A DNA stretch of 64,000 bases from contig NZ_CP107558.1 of assembly GCF_026427715.1 (NCBI RefSeq), positions 3,069,001 through 3,133,000 on the forward strand. The letters run 5' to 3'. A program made the position numbers and the translations under genes. The stretch is from Methylocystis sp. MJC1 (GTDB taxonomy: Bacteria > Pseudomonadota > Alphaproteobacteria > Rhizobiales > Beijerinckiaceae). The notes under the pieces are model-generated. The model ran no database searches. It was not told the origin of the DNA and saw only the letters and a list, made by a program, of their open reading frames with translations. Each line of letters begins with the position of its first letter. Positions within the stretch are counted from its first letter, which is position 1. This document shows, one piece after another, positions 28,803 through 37,807 of the stretch.

Positions 28803-30635
28803 ATGAATATTGCATTCCGTAGGAAAGACATTTCTTGTGAGGGCGGCGCAGAAAGCCGCGCGCCTTTGGCGCTGCGTCACGCTCTGATCCTCTGCGCCGC
28901 GTCCACACTTGCCGCCATCGCCGGCGCCTATGTCGCGCTCACGCTCTATCCGCTTCGACCGGCGGCGTGGCTGACGGAGTATTTTTTCCGCACGCAGGAT
29001 AGTTTCTGGCTTATTGCGACTGCCGCTCTCCTGGTCGCTTGCACCTTTTTGCGTTTCCCCACAGTCTTTTCCGCGGCGCTTCCCCGCGTCCCCACCCGCC
29101 TTGTCGCCTTCGGACTCGCTGCACTAGCCTTTCTTTGCGGCGCGATCGGTTCGAGCCTCGTGTTTGACGGGCTCCATCTTTCCCGAGATGAAATTCTCGC
29201 CGAATTCGATGCCGTGGTCCTGCGGACGGGTCAATTGATTGCCCCCGTCGAGCCGGAGTGGCGCCCGTTCTCGCAAGCGCTTGCCCCGCGTTTCATGCTT
29301 CCCATCGCGGATCAGATGGGCTTTGCTTCCCAATATCTCCCCGGCAACGCCCTGCTTCGCGCTTTCGTCGGCTTATGGGCCGATTCCAGTCTCACGAGCC
29401 CGATATTGTTGGCGATCGCCGTCCTCGCAGCCTATAGCGTGGCACGGCGGCTTTGGCCCGACCGCCGCGACGTCGCCATTATCGCGCCACTGCTGATCGC
29501 CACCTCCCCGCAGGCGCTCGTCACCGCGATGACGAGCTATGCGATGACCGCCCATTTGGCGCTCAACCTCTTGTGGCTCGCGCTGTTTCTCCGCAACGAC
29601 AAAGCCGGACATGCGGGCGCCATTCTCATCGGCGCGCTCGCGTGCGGCTTACATCAGGTTGTTTTTCATCCTCTCTTTGTCGCGCCCTTCATCCTTCGCC
29701 TGTGGTGGGAGAAGCGCCGCGTTCTGGCGCTTGTCTATAGCGTCAGCTATGCGCTGATCTGCCTGTTCTGGATGCGCTACTTCCAGATCGCCCTGGAGCT
29801 TCAAGGCATGGCGTCGGATAGTGCGCGAGGCGCGGGACTTCTCGATTTCATCAGTCGCGCAGTGGAGCAGATCCTCACCGGCGAGAGGAACGGCTTCGCC
29901 ATCATGCTGATGAACATTTTGCGCTTCGTCAGCTGGCAGAACCCGCTTCTTCTGCCTTTGGCGCTCCTCGCCTATGGCCAGATACGTCAGGGATCGGGCA
30001 TTGCGCGCGAGCTGGCCGCCGGCGTCGCGCTGACGCTTTACGCGATGACGATCGTCATGACCTATCAAGGCCATGGCTGGGGTTACCGTTATTTGCACGG
30101 GCTGATCGGCAATCTGGCGCTGCTCGCGGCCTATGGCTGGATCAGCGTTACAGCGCAGGCAAGCGCCGTGCAGACGGCGGCTTGCCGATCGACTGTCGCC
30201 GTTTCGAGCCTCTTTGCTGCACTCCTCCTTTTCCCAGCGCATGCAAAGCAGGCGCACGACTTTGCGGCCCCCTACGCCAGAGCCAGCGCCGCCATCGCGC
30301 GCGCCCCAACGGACGTCGTCATTCTCGACGAGAGCGACATGATCTTCAGCGAGGACCTCGTCCGCAACGATCCGTTTCTGCGCGACAGGCCGATCGTGCT
30401 CGAGCTCACCCCAATAGAAGAAAACGATCTCGTAGGTCTGTGCCAAAAACATAGCGTCTCCCTCTTCGACGCTTCGCAAGGGCGCAGATATGGGATACGG
30501 CCAGACCCCGGCAGGCAAGGGGTCGCCGAGGAAGACCTTCGCGCGAAACTGCAGGCGGCAGAGGAGCGCCGTGTTAAATTGCGTGCGGCAATGGCAAGGG
30601 CGTCCTGCGGGGCGCCGCTTTCCATAACGCCGTAA
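28803..30635 (+). CDS. Polytopic membrane protein, possible GT-C glycosyltransferase
   Basis: 610 residues with about ten to twelve hydrophobic segments and a hydrophilic C-terminal part (about 500-610). An acidic pair in the first large periplasmic loop (SRDEILAEFDA) is placed as in GT39/GT-C enzymes that use lipid-linked sugars. The fold resembles ArnT/PMT-type proteins in layout only. ATG 28803 lies 31 bp after the GT2 gene; the frame also runs upstream into that gene. The GT-C assignment is inference. Confidence 0.65.
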   Translation: MNIAFRRKDISCEGGAESRAPLALRHALILCAASTLAAIAGAYVALTLYPLRPAAWLTEYFFRTQDSFWLIATAALLVACTFLRFPTVFSAALPRVPTRLVAFGLAALAFLCGAIGSSLVFDGLHLSRDEILAEFDAVVLRTGQLIAPVEPEWRPFSQALAPRFMLPIADQMGFASQYLPGNALLRAFVGLWADSSLTSPILLAIAVLAAYSVARRLWPDRRDVAIIAPLLIATSPQALVTAMTSYAMTAHLALNLLWLALFLRNDKAGHAGAILIGALACGLHQVVFHPLFVAPFILRLWWEKRRVLALVYSVSYALICLFWMRYFQIALELQGMASDSARGAGLLDFISRAVEQILTGERNGFAIMLMNILRFVSWQNPLLLPLALLAYGQIRQGSGIARELAAGVALTLYAMTIVMTYQGHGWGYRYLHGLIGNLALLAAYGWISVTAQASAVQTAACRSTVAVSSLFAALLLFPAHAKQAHDFAAPYARASAAIARAPTDVVILDESDMIFSEDLVRNDPFLRDRPIVLELTPIEENDLVGLCQKHSVSLFDASQGRRYGIRPDPGRQGVAEEDLRAKLQAAEERRVKLRAAMARASCGAPLSITP

Positions 30636-30842
30636 AGTCTTCGCTGTCGGAAAACTAAAGCTTACGTCCGCTCAGCAAGGCGGCGCGGAGCGAAAAACAG
30701 CCGCCCTCGACACTTTATGTGCATGGCGTAGCTTGAAATTCCGGCCTGCACCTGCTTGGGGAGCATAGCCGAAACGGCTCCCGATGCAGGTACTTGCATC
30801 AACGGAGTCTTAGCAGTTTCTCGGCCTCGGGAGTTGCGGCAC

Positions 30843-32423
30843 ATGTTATCCGCGTTGAGTGACTGGCTGTTTGGCGCGTCCGGCCTCGCGCCCCATGGAT
30901 ACTGCCTGCTTTGGGAGCCCGAGCTGATTTGGCTTTACGCGATTTCCGATACCGCGATCGCGGTCGCCTATTTTTCCATTCCGATGGCGCTCGGCATTAT
31001 CGGTAGACGGCGGGGCGATCTCGTCTTTCGACCCATGCTCTGGCTGTTCGCGGCTTTCATCATGCTTTGCGGCACCACCCATTGGCTCGATTTGGCCACG
31101 CTGTGGACGCCGCTCTACGGCATTCAGGGAGTCGTCAAAGCGGCGACGGCGTTAGCCTCGATTTCCACGGCGGTCGCGCTGTGGTGGAAGCTGCCGTGTT
31201 TTCTCTCGCTTCCGTCGATCGCGCAATTGCAGCAGGCCAACGCCGCGCTTCGCGAGAGCGAAGAACGTTTGGCTCAATCGCAAAAAATGGAGGCGATCGG
31301 GCAACTGACGGGCGGTGTCGCGCATGACTTCAACAATTTGCTCCAGGTGATCGTGGGATCGATCAGCGTCATCGAGCACCAGATCGAGCGTGGGCGCGGC
31401 AATGAGATAAAGCCGTCGGTAGCCGCCATACAAAAAGCCGCGAATAGCGCGTCGAGCCTCATCAACAGATTGCTCGCCTTCTCTCTGCGCCAGGCTTTGG
31501 CGCCGCGCGTGATCGAGCCCGATAAGCTCGTCGCCGGAATGGAAGAGATGCTGCGGCGGACTCTGGGGCCTGAAATCGAGCTGCAGCTGCGCTTGGGCCA
31601 GGCGCACTGGAACGTCACCTGCGACCCCTCGCAGCTCGAGAGCGCTCTACTGAATCTCGCCATCAACGCGCGCGACGCCATGCCCGAAGGCGGCGCGCTT
31701 CAAATCGCCACGGCGGATCGGGAGCTGATCGCCGACCCCGACACCCCCGGCGCACGGCCGGGAAACTACGTCGAGATCGAGGTCACCGACAGCGGCGAGG
31801 GCATGACCCGGGAGGTCCTCAGCCGGGTTTTCGAACCTTTCTTCACGACAAAGCCGACCGGCAGAGGGACGGGCCTGGGCTTGTCCCAAATATATGGTTT
31901 CGTGAAGCAATCCGGTGGGTTCGTGCGGATTGACAGCCGCCCTGGCGGGGGAACCAGCGTGAGGATTTACCTACCCGGGCACGAGCTGCTACCAGATAGC
32001 GTCGCCGAAGCCCCCCCGACCGTCGAAGCGGCCGCTTCTCCCCATTCGACCCATCGAGGAAAAGCCCTCGTCGTCGAGGATCAGGCAGAGGTGCGCGCGC
32101 AAATTGCCGAGGCGATCGCTCAACTGGGCTTCACCGTCGTCGAAGCCAGCGAGGGCCTCGCCGGCCTGAAGGAACTGGAGTCCGGCGCGCCGCTGGATCT
32201 GCTGATTACCGATATCTGCCTGCCGGGTTTGAACGGGCGACAACTAGCCGAGACCGCTCAGTCCAAGCAGCCGGAACTGCCCGTGCTGTTGATCACCGGC
32301 TATGCGGGAAATTCGCTGGAAACGATGCAGCTCGCGCCAAATATCCAAATTCTGCGCAAGCCGTTCCTTTTGGACGAATTGACCGCCAGGGTCCGCGCGC
32401 TGGCGGGAAACGCCGTTCCGTAA
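30843..32423 (+). CDS. Hybrid histidine kinase with ethylene-receptor-like sensor domain
   Basis: 526 residues. The first 120 form three membrane helices that match the plant ETR1 ethylene-binding domain without gaps: D36, Y43, P47, I73, C76 and H80 line up with ETR1 D25, Y32, P36, I62, C65 and H69 at a constant offset of 11. C76 and H80 correspond to the copper(I) ligands. A short coiled coil leads to the H-box GGVAHDFNNLL (H161), the HATPase boxes (NARDAMP, DSGEGM, GTGLGLS) and a receiver with ITDICLPG and a KPF lysine. There is no GAF domain. ATG 30843 has GGGAG nine bases upstream. Signal and target are unknown. Confidence 0.9.
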   Translation: MLSALSDWLFGASGLAPHGYCLLWEPELIWLYAISDTAIAVAYFSIPMALGIIGRRRGDLVFRPMLWLFAAFIMLCGTTHWLDLATLWTPLYGIQGVVKAATALASISTAVALWWKLPCFLSLPSIAQLQQANAALRESEERLAQSQKMEAIGQLTGGVAHDFNNLLQVIVGSISVIEHQIERGRGNEIKPSVAAIQKAANSASSLINRLLAFSLRQALAPRVIEPDKLVAGMEEMLRRTLGPEIELQLRLGQAHWNVTCDPSQLESALLNLAINARDAMPEGGALQIATADRELIADPDTPGARPGNYVEIEVTDSGEGMTREVLSRVFEPFFTTKPTGRGTGLGLSQIYGFVKQSGGFVRIDSRPGGGTSVRIYLPGHELLPDSVAEAPPTVEAAASPHSTHRGKALVVEDQAEVRAQIAEAIAQLGFTVVEASEGLAGLKELESGAPLDLLITDICLPGLNGRQLAETAQSKQPELPVLLITGYAGNSLETMQLAPNIQILRKPFLLDELTARVRALAGNAVP

Positions 32424-32459
32424 ATGTGACGGGCGCGCAGACGGAGAGGGGACGATCCT

Positions 32460-35012
32460 TCAGAATTCCACCCTCAGCGACCCGAGGAAGGTGCGCGGCA
32501 CGCCGGTTTGGACGGTGAACCTGTCCATCGACGATGGATAATAGATCGCGTTATTGAGGTTTTTGACGTTCAGCTGCGCGGTGACGGTCAGCCCCTCGAT
32601 GTTTGTCGAATATGCAATCATTCCGTTGATCAGCGCATATCCGGGCAACACGAATGAATTCGCATTGTCGCCAAAGAAATTGCCCGACGCATTGACGCCA
32701 CCCGCCAGGCTCAGCCCCTTGAACATGCCGTCGGCGTCGTATTTCAACCAAATATTGCCGTAGTTGCGCGGACTTCCGGCCAATACAAAACCGGCGACGG
32801 GCCTCTGCGTCGTGATCTCCGTCAGCGGGTTGAGCGGGGAACCCGAAACTGTCCGGACATCATCATGCGTATAATTCGCAATGACGCTCCATTGGTCATT
32901 GATTTGTCCGGTGAGGTCGACTTCCAGACCCGTGCTTCGCGCTTTGCCGATCAGAAGTGTATTCCTGGCGTTGGTAGGATCCGGCGTCGGCACATTGGTT
33001 TTGGTCAGGTCGAAATAGACGACGCTCAACATAAGCCGTTTGTCGAAGAACTCCGCCTTGACGCCGCCTTCGAATTGCTCGGCGCGTTGGGGCGCGAGAG
33101 GAGTCCCCTGGTTCAAGCCATTATTCGTACCGAAGGATCGGCTGAAATTGCCATAGGCCGTAATCCAAGGTAGCGGTTGGACCGATATGCCAATCCGGGG
33201 GCTGAACGCGTTGGCGCTTTGAGTTGCATAGGTCGCCTGGGCCAGGAAGGCTGTACTCGAATTCGAATTGATGCTGTATTTAGCCCAATCGTACCGCCCT
33301 CCGAGCAATAGGTGCACCTTGTCGTCTAGGAAAGAAATCATGTCCTGACCATAGACGCCCGTCCACTGCTGCCCGAGCATAAGGTAGGACGGACCCCTGT
33401 ATGGGTTCGCGAGCTGCCAATAAGTCGGGTTGTAGATGTTGATCGTATTTATTGGAGCAAAGTATGATAGATACGGCGGCGTAAATGTATTGAAATAATC
33501 GAATCCAAGCAGCATTGCATGGTTGAAGACGCCGGTCGTCAGCTTTCCTTTTAGGTCGAGATTTGTTGCGAAGTTCTTATCCGTTCCTCGTATAAAACTT
33601 ACAGTGCGATTCAGTATTCCAGTAATAGGATTAAATCCACTACTTGACGTGTCATTTACGCTATATCCAATATTTGTATAGCTCAAGCGATTCGTCAGAC
33701 TCCAGTCCTTTGTTAGATCAAATGTCCAATCATAGGCGATGCGCTTCTTATCCATCTTATCGGGATATTTGGTCGTAAGATTTGGTTCTTGGAGGTACCG
33801 ACTCAGCGGAATATTCGCGACCGATCCGCCGGAAGCCGGCAGCAGGGCGTAATCGTCGACATAATCCCGGCGCTGGTATTCGAAATCTATGTTCATCCGA
33901 AATTGCTCGATCGGATGAAATGAAACCGTTGGCGCGATGAAGACGTTTCTGTCGGAAACGAAGTTTCGGTAAGAGTCCGTGCGGTAAAATTCGCCGTTGA
34001 ATCGATAGAGAATGGACTTATCGGTCGTCACCGGTCCGGTGGCGTCGAGCGTCGTTCGCACATTGCCAAACGACCCAACCTGCTGTTCGACAGAATAATA
34101 GGGCGTGTCGAGCGGGCGTTTGACGACGAGGTCGATGATGCCGCCAGGCTCCACACGCCCGTAAAGCATCGCCGCAGGCCCCTTCAACACCTCGATCGAC
34201 TGCAGATTAGTCGTGTCGAGGCCACGCATTCTGTATTCGATAAGACCGTTTTTATAAGTGTTCGCAGAATTTGAGAAACCGCGAATCTTCAACATTTCGA
34301 GAAAACTGGGCTGCAAGGTCACGCCGCTGACATTTGAAACGACGGCATCCTTGACGCTGATTGCCTGCTGATCGTCCATGGTCTGGCGCGTGACGACCTG
34401 CACCGATACAGGAATCTGCATTATCGGCGCATCCATTTTCAGCGCCGAAGTCGCGGTGGCGGCGTTATAGCCCGTCAGCCGCCCGCCCAAAGCCCCCTTC
34501 CCGTTCGAGGCGCCAGCGCCATACCGGCCGCTCCCTCCCCCCCGTGACGCCGGCTGAGCTGGCTGCGCCTGCGCCGCCCCCACGTCGATTGTCGGCAAGG
34601 AATGCGCGCCGCGCGGGCTTGCGTCATTGACCACATCGCCGGCTTGCGCCAACACCACCGAAACAGACTCGCCACTCTCGCTGAGCCGGTAATGGAGTCC
34701 GGTTCCAAGCAGCAAGGCGTCGAGCGCGCCGGTGAGCGTATAATTGCCGGTCAAACCTGACGTTTTCAGCTTTTCAGTGAGCTGCGAGCGGTAAATCATC
34801 CGCACGCCGCTCTCATCCGCCAGCCTGTTCAAAGCGAGGTCCATCGAACCCTGGGGGATTTGATAATTCCTGACCGCCTCGGCGAGCTCTTTCTGAGTCA
34901 TGGACGCATGAGCGACGGCAGGAGTGCCGAAGCCGGCCGCCTTCATTCCGATCCCTATGGCAATTACCGTCGTCCCCGCTAACTTTTTCCGCAGCCCGAA
35001 TTTGGTCGTCAT
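32460..35012 (-). CDS. TonB-dependent siderophore receptor with signalling domain
   Basis: 850-residue outer-membrane receptor. A signal peptide (about 1-37) is followed by an STN secretin/TonB short domain (about 45-110), which passes the substrate signal to FecR. Then come a Gly/Ser/Ala-rich linker, the plug (PVSVQVVTRQTM; IEVLKGPAAMLYGRVEPGG) and a 22-strand barrel ending in an aromatic residue (RVEF). The frame opens at TTG 35033, but ATG 35012 is the better start. FecR and FecI genes lie upstream on the same strand, a complete cell-surface signalling set for a ferric siderophore. The ligand cannot be read from sequence. Confidence 0.94.
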   Translation of the reverse strand: MTTKFGLRKKLAGTTVIAIGIGMKAAGFGTPAVAHASMTQKELAEAVRNYQIPQGSMDLALNRLADESGVRMIYRSQLTEKLKTSGLTGNYTLTGALDALLLGTGLHYRLSESGESVSVVLAQAGDVVNDASPRGAHSLPTIDVGAAQAQPAQPASRGGGSGRYGAGASNGKGALGGRLTGYNAATATSALKMDAPIMQIPVSVQVVTRQTMDDQQAISVKDAVVSNVSGVTLQPSFLEMLKIRGFSNSANTYKNGLIEYRMRGLDTTNLQSIEVLKGPAAMLYGRVEPGGIIDLVVKRPLDTPYYSVEQQVGSFGNVRTTLDATGPVTTDKSILYRFNGEFYRTDSYRNFVSDRNVFIAPTVSFHPIEQFRMNIDFEYQRRDYVDDYALLPASGGSVANIPLSRYLQEPNLTTKYPDKMDKKRIAYDWTFDLTKDWSLTNRLSYTNIGYSVNDTSSSGFNPITGILNRTVSFIRGTDKNFATNLDLKGKLTTGVFNHAMLLGFDYFNTFTPPYLSYFAPINTINIYNPTYWQLANPYRGPSYLMLGQQWTGVYGQDMISFLDDKVHLLLGGRYDWAKYSINSNSSTAFLAQATYATQSANAFSPRIGISVQPLPWITAYGNFSRSFGTNNGLNQGTPLAPQRAEQFEGGVKAEFFDKRLMLSVVYFDLTKTNVPTPDPTNARNTLLIGKARSTGLEVDLTGQINDQWSVIANYTHDDVRTVSGSPLNPLTEITTQRPVAGFVLAGSPRNYGNIWLKYDADGMFKGLSLAGGVNASGNFFGDNANSFVLPGYALINGMIAYSTNIEGLTVTAQLNVKNLNNAIYYPSSMDRFTVQTGVPRTFLGSLRVEF

Positions 35013-35172
35013 AGCCACCCCAAAGGAAACCAAGGGGACTTTTCGTCCCTCTGTTTCCTCTGACGAGCGGGCGGCTGGTTTGGAAACGTTTGACGCTTAA
35101 AATTTTTATCGGGGTCGACCGCCCCCATCCCCCAGAAAGGCGGGCGATTTTGCTTTCCGAAAAAAGTCGGCT

Positions 35173-35255
35173 CGTCATTGCGAGCGAAACGAAGCAATCT
35201 AGGGCCGCCGTAGCTACCTTGGATTGCTTCGTCGCTTACGCTCCTCGCAATGACG
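35173..35255. repeat. Family A palindromic repeat, copy 4
   Basis: It begins CGTCATTGCGAGCGAAACGA, with the inner AAGCAATCTAG arm, and ends CTCCTCGCAATGACG. It lies in the roughly 300-bp gap between the receptor and fecR genes. A hairpin in this position could dampen read-through from fecR into the receptor gene. Confidence 0.85.
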
Positions 35256-35316
35256 GAGAGAACCCGAAAGCTGCGACAGGAAATTCGTGGATTAACGGCT
35301 CGTCTCTTTCCTGTAA

Positions 35317-36255
35317 CTATCCGTGCAGAATCACGAAATAATTGGTGAGACGCGTCGCCCTTATATTCAGCGACTGTTCGATTGTTTCGAGCGCTCCGAG
35401 AGGATCGTCGACATCGAAGACGCCGCTCACCCGCAGCTGACGCACCGCCTCGTTCGGCGTCAGAAGATATCCCTGATGATAGCGTGCAAGAGTCGCTACG
35501 ACTTCGCCCAGTGGCCGGTTTCTGAAAATCAGCTTCCCCCACCGCCAGGCCGTTTCGTCGTTTACATCGACGGCGGTGGGCTTCGAAATTGACACGCCTG
35601 GTCCAAAAACGCTTTGCTGCCCTTCCGAAACGATCTCTGCGTCCCCCCGATTGGAAATGGCGACGCGATTCGCTGCAACTGTAACGCGCGCTTTATCTCC
35701 GATCAGGGCGATGTCGAAAGTCGTGCCCAACGCCGTCACCGACCCCGACGCCGCCGCGACGACAAAGGGACGAGATGCGTCCGGCGTCGCTTCGAACCAG
35801 CCCTCGCCTTCAATCAGCGTCACCTTGCGCTCCGCCTCGCGATAATTCACCGCGATGGCTGATTTGGCGCCCAGATGGACGCGGGATCCGTCATTCAGCG
35901 TGACGGTCCGCGTCTCTCCCGTCGCCGTTCGGAAGTCGGCGCGCAAGAGGAGAGAGAGCTCGCCCCATAAAAGCACAAACGCCAATGACGCCGCGAGCAT
36001 CGCAGACGCAAAGAAGGCGGTTCGGCGACGGGACGCCGCTGCCTTGGCGCGCGCCTTTTCCGGTCGCAGGGCGCTCACCTGGGAGCAAAGAAGCTCGACC
36101 TCTTCGAAGGCCTGTCTGTGCTCCGGCTCGGTGAGCCATACTTCAAGGGCGCGGCGATCCGCTCGAGACATGCCGCCGGCGTCGCGCTTCACCCACCAGT
36201 CGACCGCGACGTCGTGAATGCCGTCGCCCTTGGACCGATCATGTTCGTGGTTCAT
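35317..36255 (-). CDS. FecR family anti-sigma/sigma-regulator
   Basis: 312 residues. The N-terminal cytoplasmic part has the family DWWVKRDAG and FEEVELL helices (DUF4880) that hold the ECF sigma factor. A single membrane helix follows (about 80-103), then the periplasmic FecR domain (TVTLNDGSRVHLGAKSAI; GEGWFEA; ALGTTFDI). The C-terminal part ends in an STN-like half (LRVSGVFDVDDPLGALETI) that meets the receptor. It sits about 100 bp downstream of the sigma gene, with the receptor next. Confidence 0.93.
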   Translation of the reverse strand: MNHEHDRSKGDGIHDVAVDWWVKRDAGGMSRADRRALEVWLTEPEHRQAFEEVELLCSQVSALRPEKARAKAAASRRRTAFFASAMLAASLAFVLLWGELSLLLRADFRTATGETRTVTLNDGSRVHLGAKSAIAVNYREAERKVTLIEGEGWFEATPDASRPFVVAAASGSVTALGTTFDIALIGDKARVTVAANRVAISNRGDAEIVSEGQQSVFGPGVSISKPTAVDVNDETAWRWGKLIFRNRPLGEVVATLARYHQGYLLTPNEAVRQLRVSGVFDVDDPLGALETIEQSLNIRATRLTNYFVILHG

Positions 36256-36358
36256 GCGGGCGAAGCCATGCCCCCTTCTGCGGTTCCAACAATAGGCGCG
36301 CTGCTTGCTTATATTGCCTTGCCCAGCAGAAAAGGCAAAAGCCTCGCTCGGGAAAAGC

Positions 36359-36844
36359 TTACTGCACCGCCGTGCGACACCGCTGGATGGCGATCCTCAT
36401 ATGTCGCTCCACCATTTTCCTCGAGATGCCCAAGCGCCTGGCGATCTCGTCGTGGCCGATGCCCTCATGCATGCGCATCGTGAAGACCTCCCGACATTTC
36501 GGGGGAAGCATCCTGATCGCGGCGTCGAGCTGTCGCGACGCATCGCGGGCCTCCATGTTCTCTTCGGGGGTCGCTTCGGGCGATAGCGCCTCGGGCGCAT
36601 CGTCGTGGAAAACCAGCACCTTGAAATCGTTCCGGCGACGGCGGGCGAAATCGGTCGCCAGATTGGCGGCGGTTCGGCGCAGATAAGCCGACGGATCGAC
36701 GATATCCTTTCCGTCGCCGATCGCCAGCATCCTGGCGTAAGTTTCCTGAAGAAGATCGGGCGCGGCTTCCCTGCCCACGCGGCGCGTGAGGAATTTCAGA
36801 AGCTGTATCTTGTTGTTCTCGAAAAGATGGCGGATGAGCTGCAT
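36359..36844 (-). CDS. FecI-type ECF RNA polymerase sigma factor
   Basis: 161 residues. Region 2 has RVGREAAPDLLQETYARML and SAYLRRTAANLATD; region 4 has MLPPKCREVFTMRMHEG and the HTH HDEIARRLGISRKMVERHM. It should direct transcription of the siderophore receptor gene when FecR relays the signal. ATG 36844 matches the family start better than ATG 36859, where an AGGA abuts the codon. Confidence 0.92.
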   Translation of the reverse strand: MQLIRHLFENNKIQLLKFLTRRVGREAAPDLLQETYARMLAIGDGKDIVDPSAYLRRTAANLATDFARRRRNDFKVLVFHDDAPEALSPEATPEENMEARDASRQLDAAIRMLPPKCREVFTMRMHEGIGHDEIARRLGISRKMVERHMRIAIQRCRTAVQ

Positions 36845-37001
36845 TTTGCCCTCGGACATTTCCTGTCCGTCAGCCGAGGCGAACCACTTCAGGAGGTTCG
36901 GGCGGCGTCAGAAAAAGGCGCCATAAGCGTCGAAAATCCCCTTGCGCCTCAGGGCAAGAGAAAATGGATGGGCGCCACGCGCTCGCGCATGGCTGAATTT
37001 T

Positions 37002-37403
37002 TCAGGAAACGGGCGGCGCGCGCGACGACCAGCTTATCAACCAACCCGCGGCGGGCCTGGAATGATCGGCATGCCGGTCGAGCGAAACGCCCTGCGTCTC
37101 GGCCGGCAGGTAGATAATGGCGTCGTAAATGACCGCGAAGGCGAGCAAGGAAGCGGCCCGGCCACTCGCCAAGCAATAGGCGCAGCATTTGCTCTGATTA
37201 TGATCATGCCCCTGTGCCGGCCCATGGCCGCCATCGGGGCTGCACAAAGCGCCTGCGGCCTCAGCGGTCGGAGAAAAGCCAGGAGCATCCGCCCATTTGA
37301 GGAGGCCGAAGAGCGGCGCGAATTGGAGAGCGAGCAAGCAGACTAAGGCGCATGCGACAATCGCGCGCCGAAAAAGATCGTGCTTGGTCCGCCCCCAATA
37401 CAT
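37002..37403 (-). CDS. DUF2946-like membrane protein
   Basis: 133 residues. An N-terminal hydrophobic segment (AIVACALVCLLALQFAPLF) and a second one near residue 95 frame a Cys/His-rich loop: LCSPDGGH, GHDHNQSKCCAYC. The C-terminal SRAPP ending is also typical of DUF2946. This family is often found beside TonB-dependent receptors and may handle a metal, probably copper; the role is not established. It lies upstream of the fecI gene on the same strand. The frame extends to 37439, but ATG 37403 is the first ATG. Confidence 0.65.
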   Translation of the reverse strand: MYWGRTKHDLFRRAIVACALVCLLALQFAPLFGLLKWADAPGFSPTAEAAGALCSPDGGHGPAQGHDHNQSKCCAYCLASGRAASLLAFAVIYDAIIYLPAETQGVSLDRHADHSRPAAGWLISWSSRAPPVS

Positions 37404-37468
37404 AGGGTGCGAAGATGCCACGGGCCTCGAAAGTGTCAAGAGCTAGCTGCTGAGAAAAGCACGCCTAG

Positions 37469-37636
37469 CAGAGTGATTACGAAATTGGCAGTTTGGTCGA
37501 GAGCGAGTGGTTGGTGGAGCAGTTCGTTTACGCGGGGTCGATCGGCGACGGCGCTGGGCCTTTTGCGTTGACCGACGCCTATCGCGTCGCGCAAATGCAG
37601 GTGGCGTTGGCCGGGCGCGATTGGCGCGGTTGCTGA
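37469..37636 (+). pseudogene. 3' remnant of a dehydrogenase-like gene
   Basis: A 55-codon frame with coding-like composition ends at TGA 37634. The readable part (FVYAGSIGDGAGPFALTDAY, then RVAQMQVAL) recalls the C-terminus of Gfo/Idh/MocA oxidoreductases. There is no start and a stop lies directly upstream, so it is a leftover. The rest of the 37404-37807 gap holds nothing recognisable. Confidence 0.3.
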
Positions 37637-37807
37637 GCTCGGCGCTACGCTAGACGTCACAGCAAGTCTTTTCCTTGAGTGGGTTATTCGCCACTGGAAC
37701 CAACGCTTTATCCAGCGCCGAAAGTAGACCTGCCTCGCTATCGGCCAAGCTTGTGAAAGGTAGATGCTTGGCTATGCTCCCGCTATGCCAAGCGTGAGCG
37801 AGAAAGC

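Noticed and set aside
36860..37117. Plus-strand frames between fecI and the DUF2946-like gene
   Set aside because: They begin inside the antisense of fecI and have no ribosome site or family resemblance.
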